DNA from: Balneolaceae bacterium
GTDB taxonomy: Bacteria; Bacteroidota; Rhodothermia; Balneolales; Balneolaceae
Reading direction: 5' to 3'
Assembly (NCBI GenBank): GCA_007123985.1
Contig: SLGA01000254.1
Coordinates: 1 to 7,242 of the forward strand
Length of the DNA stretch: 7,242 nucleotides
Position 1 is the first letter of the stretch. Every line of letters starts with the position of its first letter. A model generated the notes under the pieces. It was not told where the DNA came from and did no database searches. It saw nothing but the letters and a program-made list of their open reading frames with translations. Below are positions 6,418 to 7,242 of the stretch, one piece after another. Made by a program: the position numbers and the translations under genes.

Positions 6418-6804
6418 CGATTTACATGGATCAGTTACTTAAACTTCATTCAATATTTAATTATTAGATAACTTTACACTATATTTAGTTTGTGAAATTT
6501 ACGTGTGATGAATATTCTCTAATGAGACTGATAGTAAGTATTATCAATACCATATACTTTTTTACCAACCATTTCTTGTATACCCTGAATGCGATCTTTC
6601 GCCAAGGGCAATGCTACGATATTTCCACGGCTGAGAGTAATCACACTGCTCTCGCTTCAATTAACGAGAATTATAATAACAAAGCCGTTCGCCCCTCTTA
6701 CATATTGCGCTGTAACAAGTTGAACACCATTTCTTACAGCTATTTTCAGTTGTATGCAATTGAGGAAACATTGTGCGAACAGCTGAAGAAATTGCTTTCC
6801 CTAC
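6418..6804. other. 387-nt stretch without a convincing gene; likely rng leader
   Basis: The stretch between murA and rng is AT-rich, mainly in its first half. A plus-strand open frame starting at a GTG (6492) crosses it and continues into rng in another frame, but its translation has no recognisable family and irregular composition, so I do not call it a gene. I see no tRNA, tmRNA, SRP RNA or RNase P signature. The right half can form several hairpins. GAGAG (6633-6637) pairs with CTCTC (6649-6653), directly stacked on ACGGCT (6627-6632) with AGCCGT (6683-6688). GCTGTAA (6709-6715) pairs with TTACAGC (6734-6740). Whether these are real RNA structure or chance cannot be told from one sequence. 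No murA terminator with a strong stem and T-run was found. Confidence 0.4.
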
Positions 6805-7242
6805 ATGAAAAACCAAATAATTATTCACTCATCGGGCAAACAGACCCGGGTTGCGCTTTTAGAAAACGGAGAATTAGCTCAACTATTCATAGAATCTGAA
6901 GAAAACCAACGTACTGTTGGCGACATCTACCTCGCAAGGGTACACAAAGTAATGAGTGGAATCCGTGCCGCATTTATCGATGTGGGCATGGAAAAAGATG
7001 CATTTCTCCACTTTTCCGATGCCGGCGATCATCTTGGCTCGTACCTCACAATGCTTAACGGTGAACGAAGCATTCCCTCATCAGCTAAGGATGAACTGAA
7101 ACGGTTCAATAAGCTTTCAAACAATGAGAAGCAGATTCTTGCAGGCAAGATGCTCAAGAACAATCAGAATATTCTTGTTCAGGTTGTAAAAGAGCCAATT
7201 GGTTCTAAAGGGCCGCGTGTATCTACAGATATTACCATTGCG
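6805..7242 (+). CDS. rng: RNase E/G family endoribonuclease, N-terminal part
   Basis: This open frame of 146 codons runs off the right edge. The start MKNQIIIHSSGKQTRVALLENGELAQLFIE matches the N-terminal strand pattern of RNase G/E. It is followed by the S1-type RNA-binding segment VGDIYLARVHKVMSGIRAAFIDVGMEKDAFLHFSD (about 38-72), whose 'G.I...RV..V..G..AAF.D.G....AFLH' form is diagnostic of the family. Residues 73-115 form an insert (GDHLGSYLTMLNGERSIPSSAKDELKRF and following). The sequence then resumes at NILVQVVKEPIGSKGPRVSTDI (about 120-141), equivalent to the conserved 'VQV.KE..G.KG.R.T..I' block. The catalytic DNase I-like region and the Zn link lie beyond the window. These enzymes process rRNA and degrade mRNA as tetramers or dimers. 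The ATG at 6805 gives the expected N-terminus; no Shine-Dalgarno sequence stands before it. Confidence 0.93.
   Translation, partial: MKNQIIIHSSGKQTRVALLENGELAQLFIESEENQRTVGDIYLARVHKVMSGIRAAFIDVGMEKDAFLHFSDAGDHLGSYLTMLNGERSIPSSAKDELKRFNKLSNNEKQILAGKMLKNNQNILVQVVKEPIGSKGPRVSTDITIA

Noticed and set aside
6590..6760. tRNA, tmRNA, 6S or RNase P RNA in the rng leader
   Set aside because: No T-loop GGTTCGAATCC-like motif, CCA end, tag peptide frame, or RNase P core motifs could be found; only unassigned short stems.
6492..6899. Plus-strand open frame of 135 codons from a GTG, between murA and rng
   Set aside because: It overlaps the well-supported rng start by 95 nt in another frame, its translation matches no family I know, and it starts with GTG in AT-rich intergenic-like DNA. 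It may be chance or a decayed gene.

Overview
The window looks chromosomal and comes from a moderately AT-rich bacterium of the Bacteroidota-Rhodothermota-Balneolota group. My best guess is a Balneolales-type marine organism. The support is indirect: a promoter of the Bacteroidota form (TTTG, 18 nt, TATTTTTG), almost no Shine-Dalgarno sequences, a short exosortase next to what looks like a Bat/VWA gene, and a secreted DUF3108 protein. No rRNA, tRNA, CRISPR array, insertion sequence or phage gene is visible.

Layout. Bases 1-120 hold the first 40 codons of a minus-strand Bat-like membrane protein. It is divergent from a complete exosortase-family membrane protease (263-808, plus). The exosortase gene converges on a four-gene minus-strand cluster read from 3722 down to 801: an ArsC/Spx-family thioredoxin-fold protein, a secreted DUF3108 protein, dUTPase (dut) and an MFS exporter. 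The first three genes overlap each other and dut lies 70 nt before the MFS gene, so this is probably one transcription unit. Across a 106-nt divergent intergenic region runs a plus-strand series: a small lipoprotein (3829-4332), a small winged-helix-like protein (4390-4644), a biotin carrier protein (4647-5156) and murA (5149-6417). The last three are tightly packed and look translationally coupled. After about 390 nt without a convincing gene, the 5' part of an RNase E/G gene (rng, 6805 onward) runs off the right edge.

Working together. Most products are housekeeping: dUTP hydrolysis (dut), peptidoglycan precursor synthesis (murA), carboxylase biotin carriage and RNA processing (rng). Several others act at the envelope (exosortase, DUF3108 protein, lipoprotein, MFS exporter, Bat-like protein). 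I do not see a clear new defence or mobile system. The points most worth a second look are the lone exosortase with no substrate gene nearby, the carboxylase-free biotin carrier coupled to murA, and the unexplained leader of rng, which can form competing hairpins.
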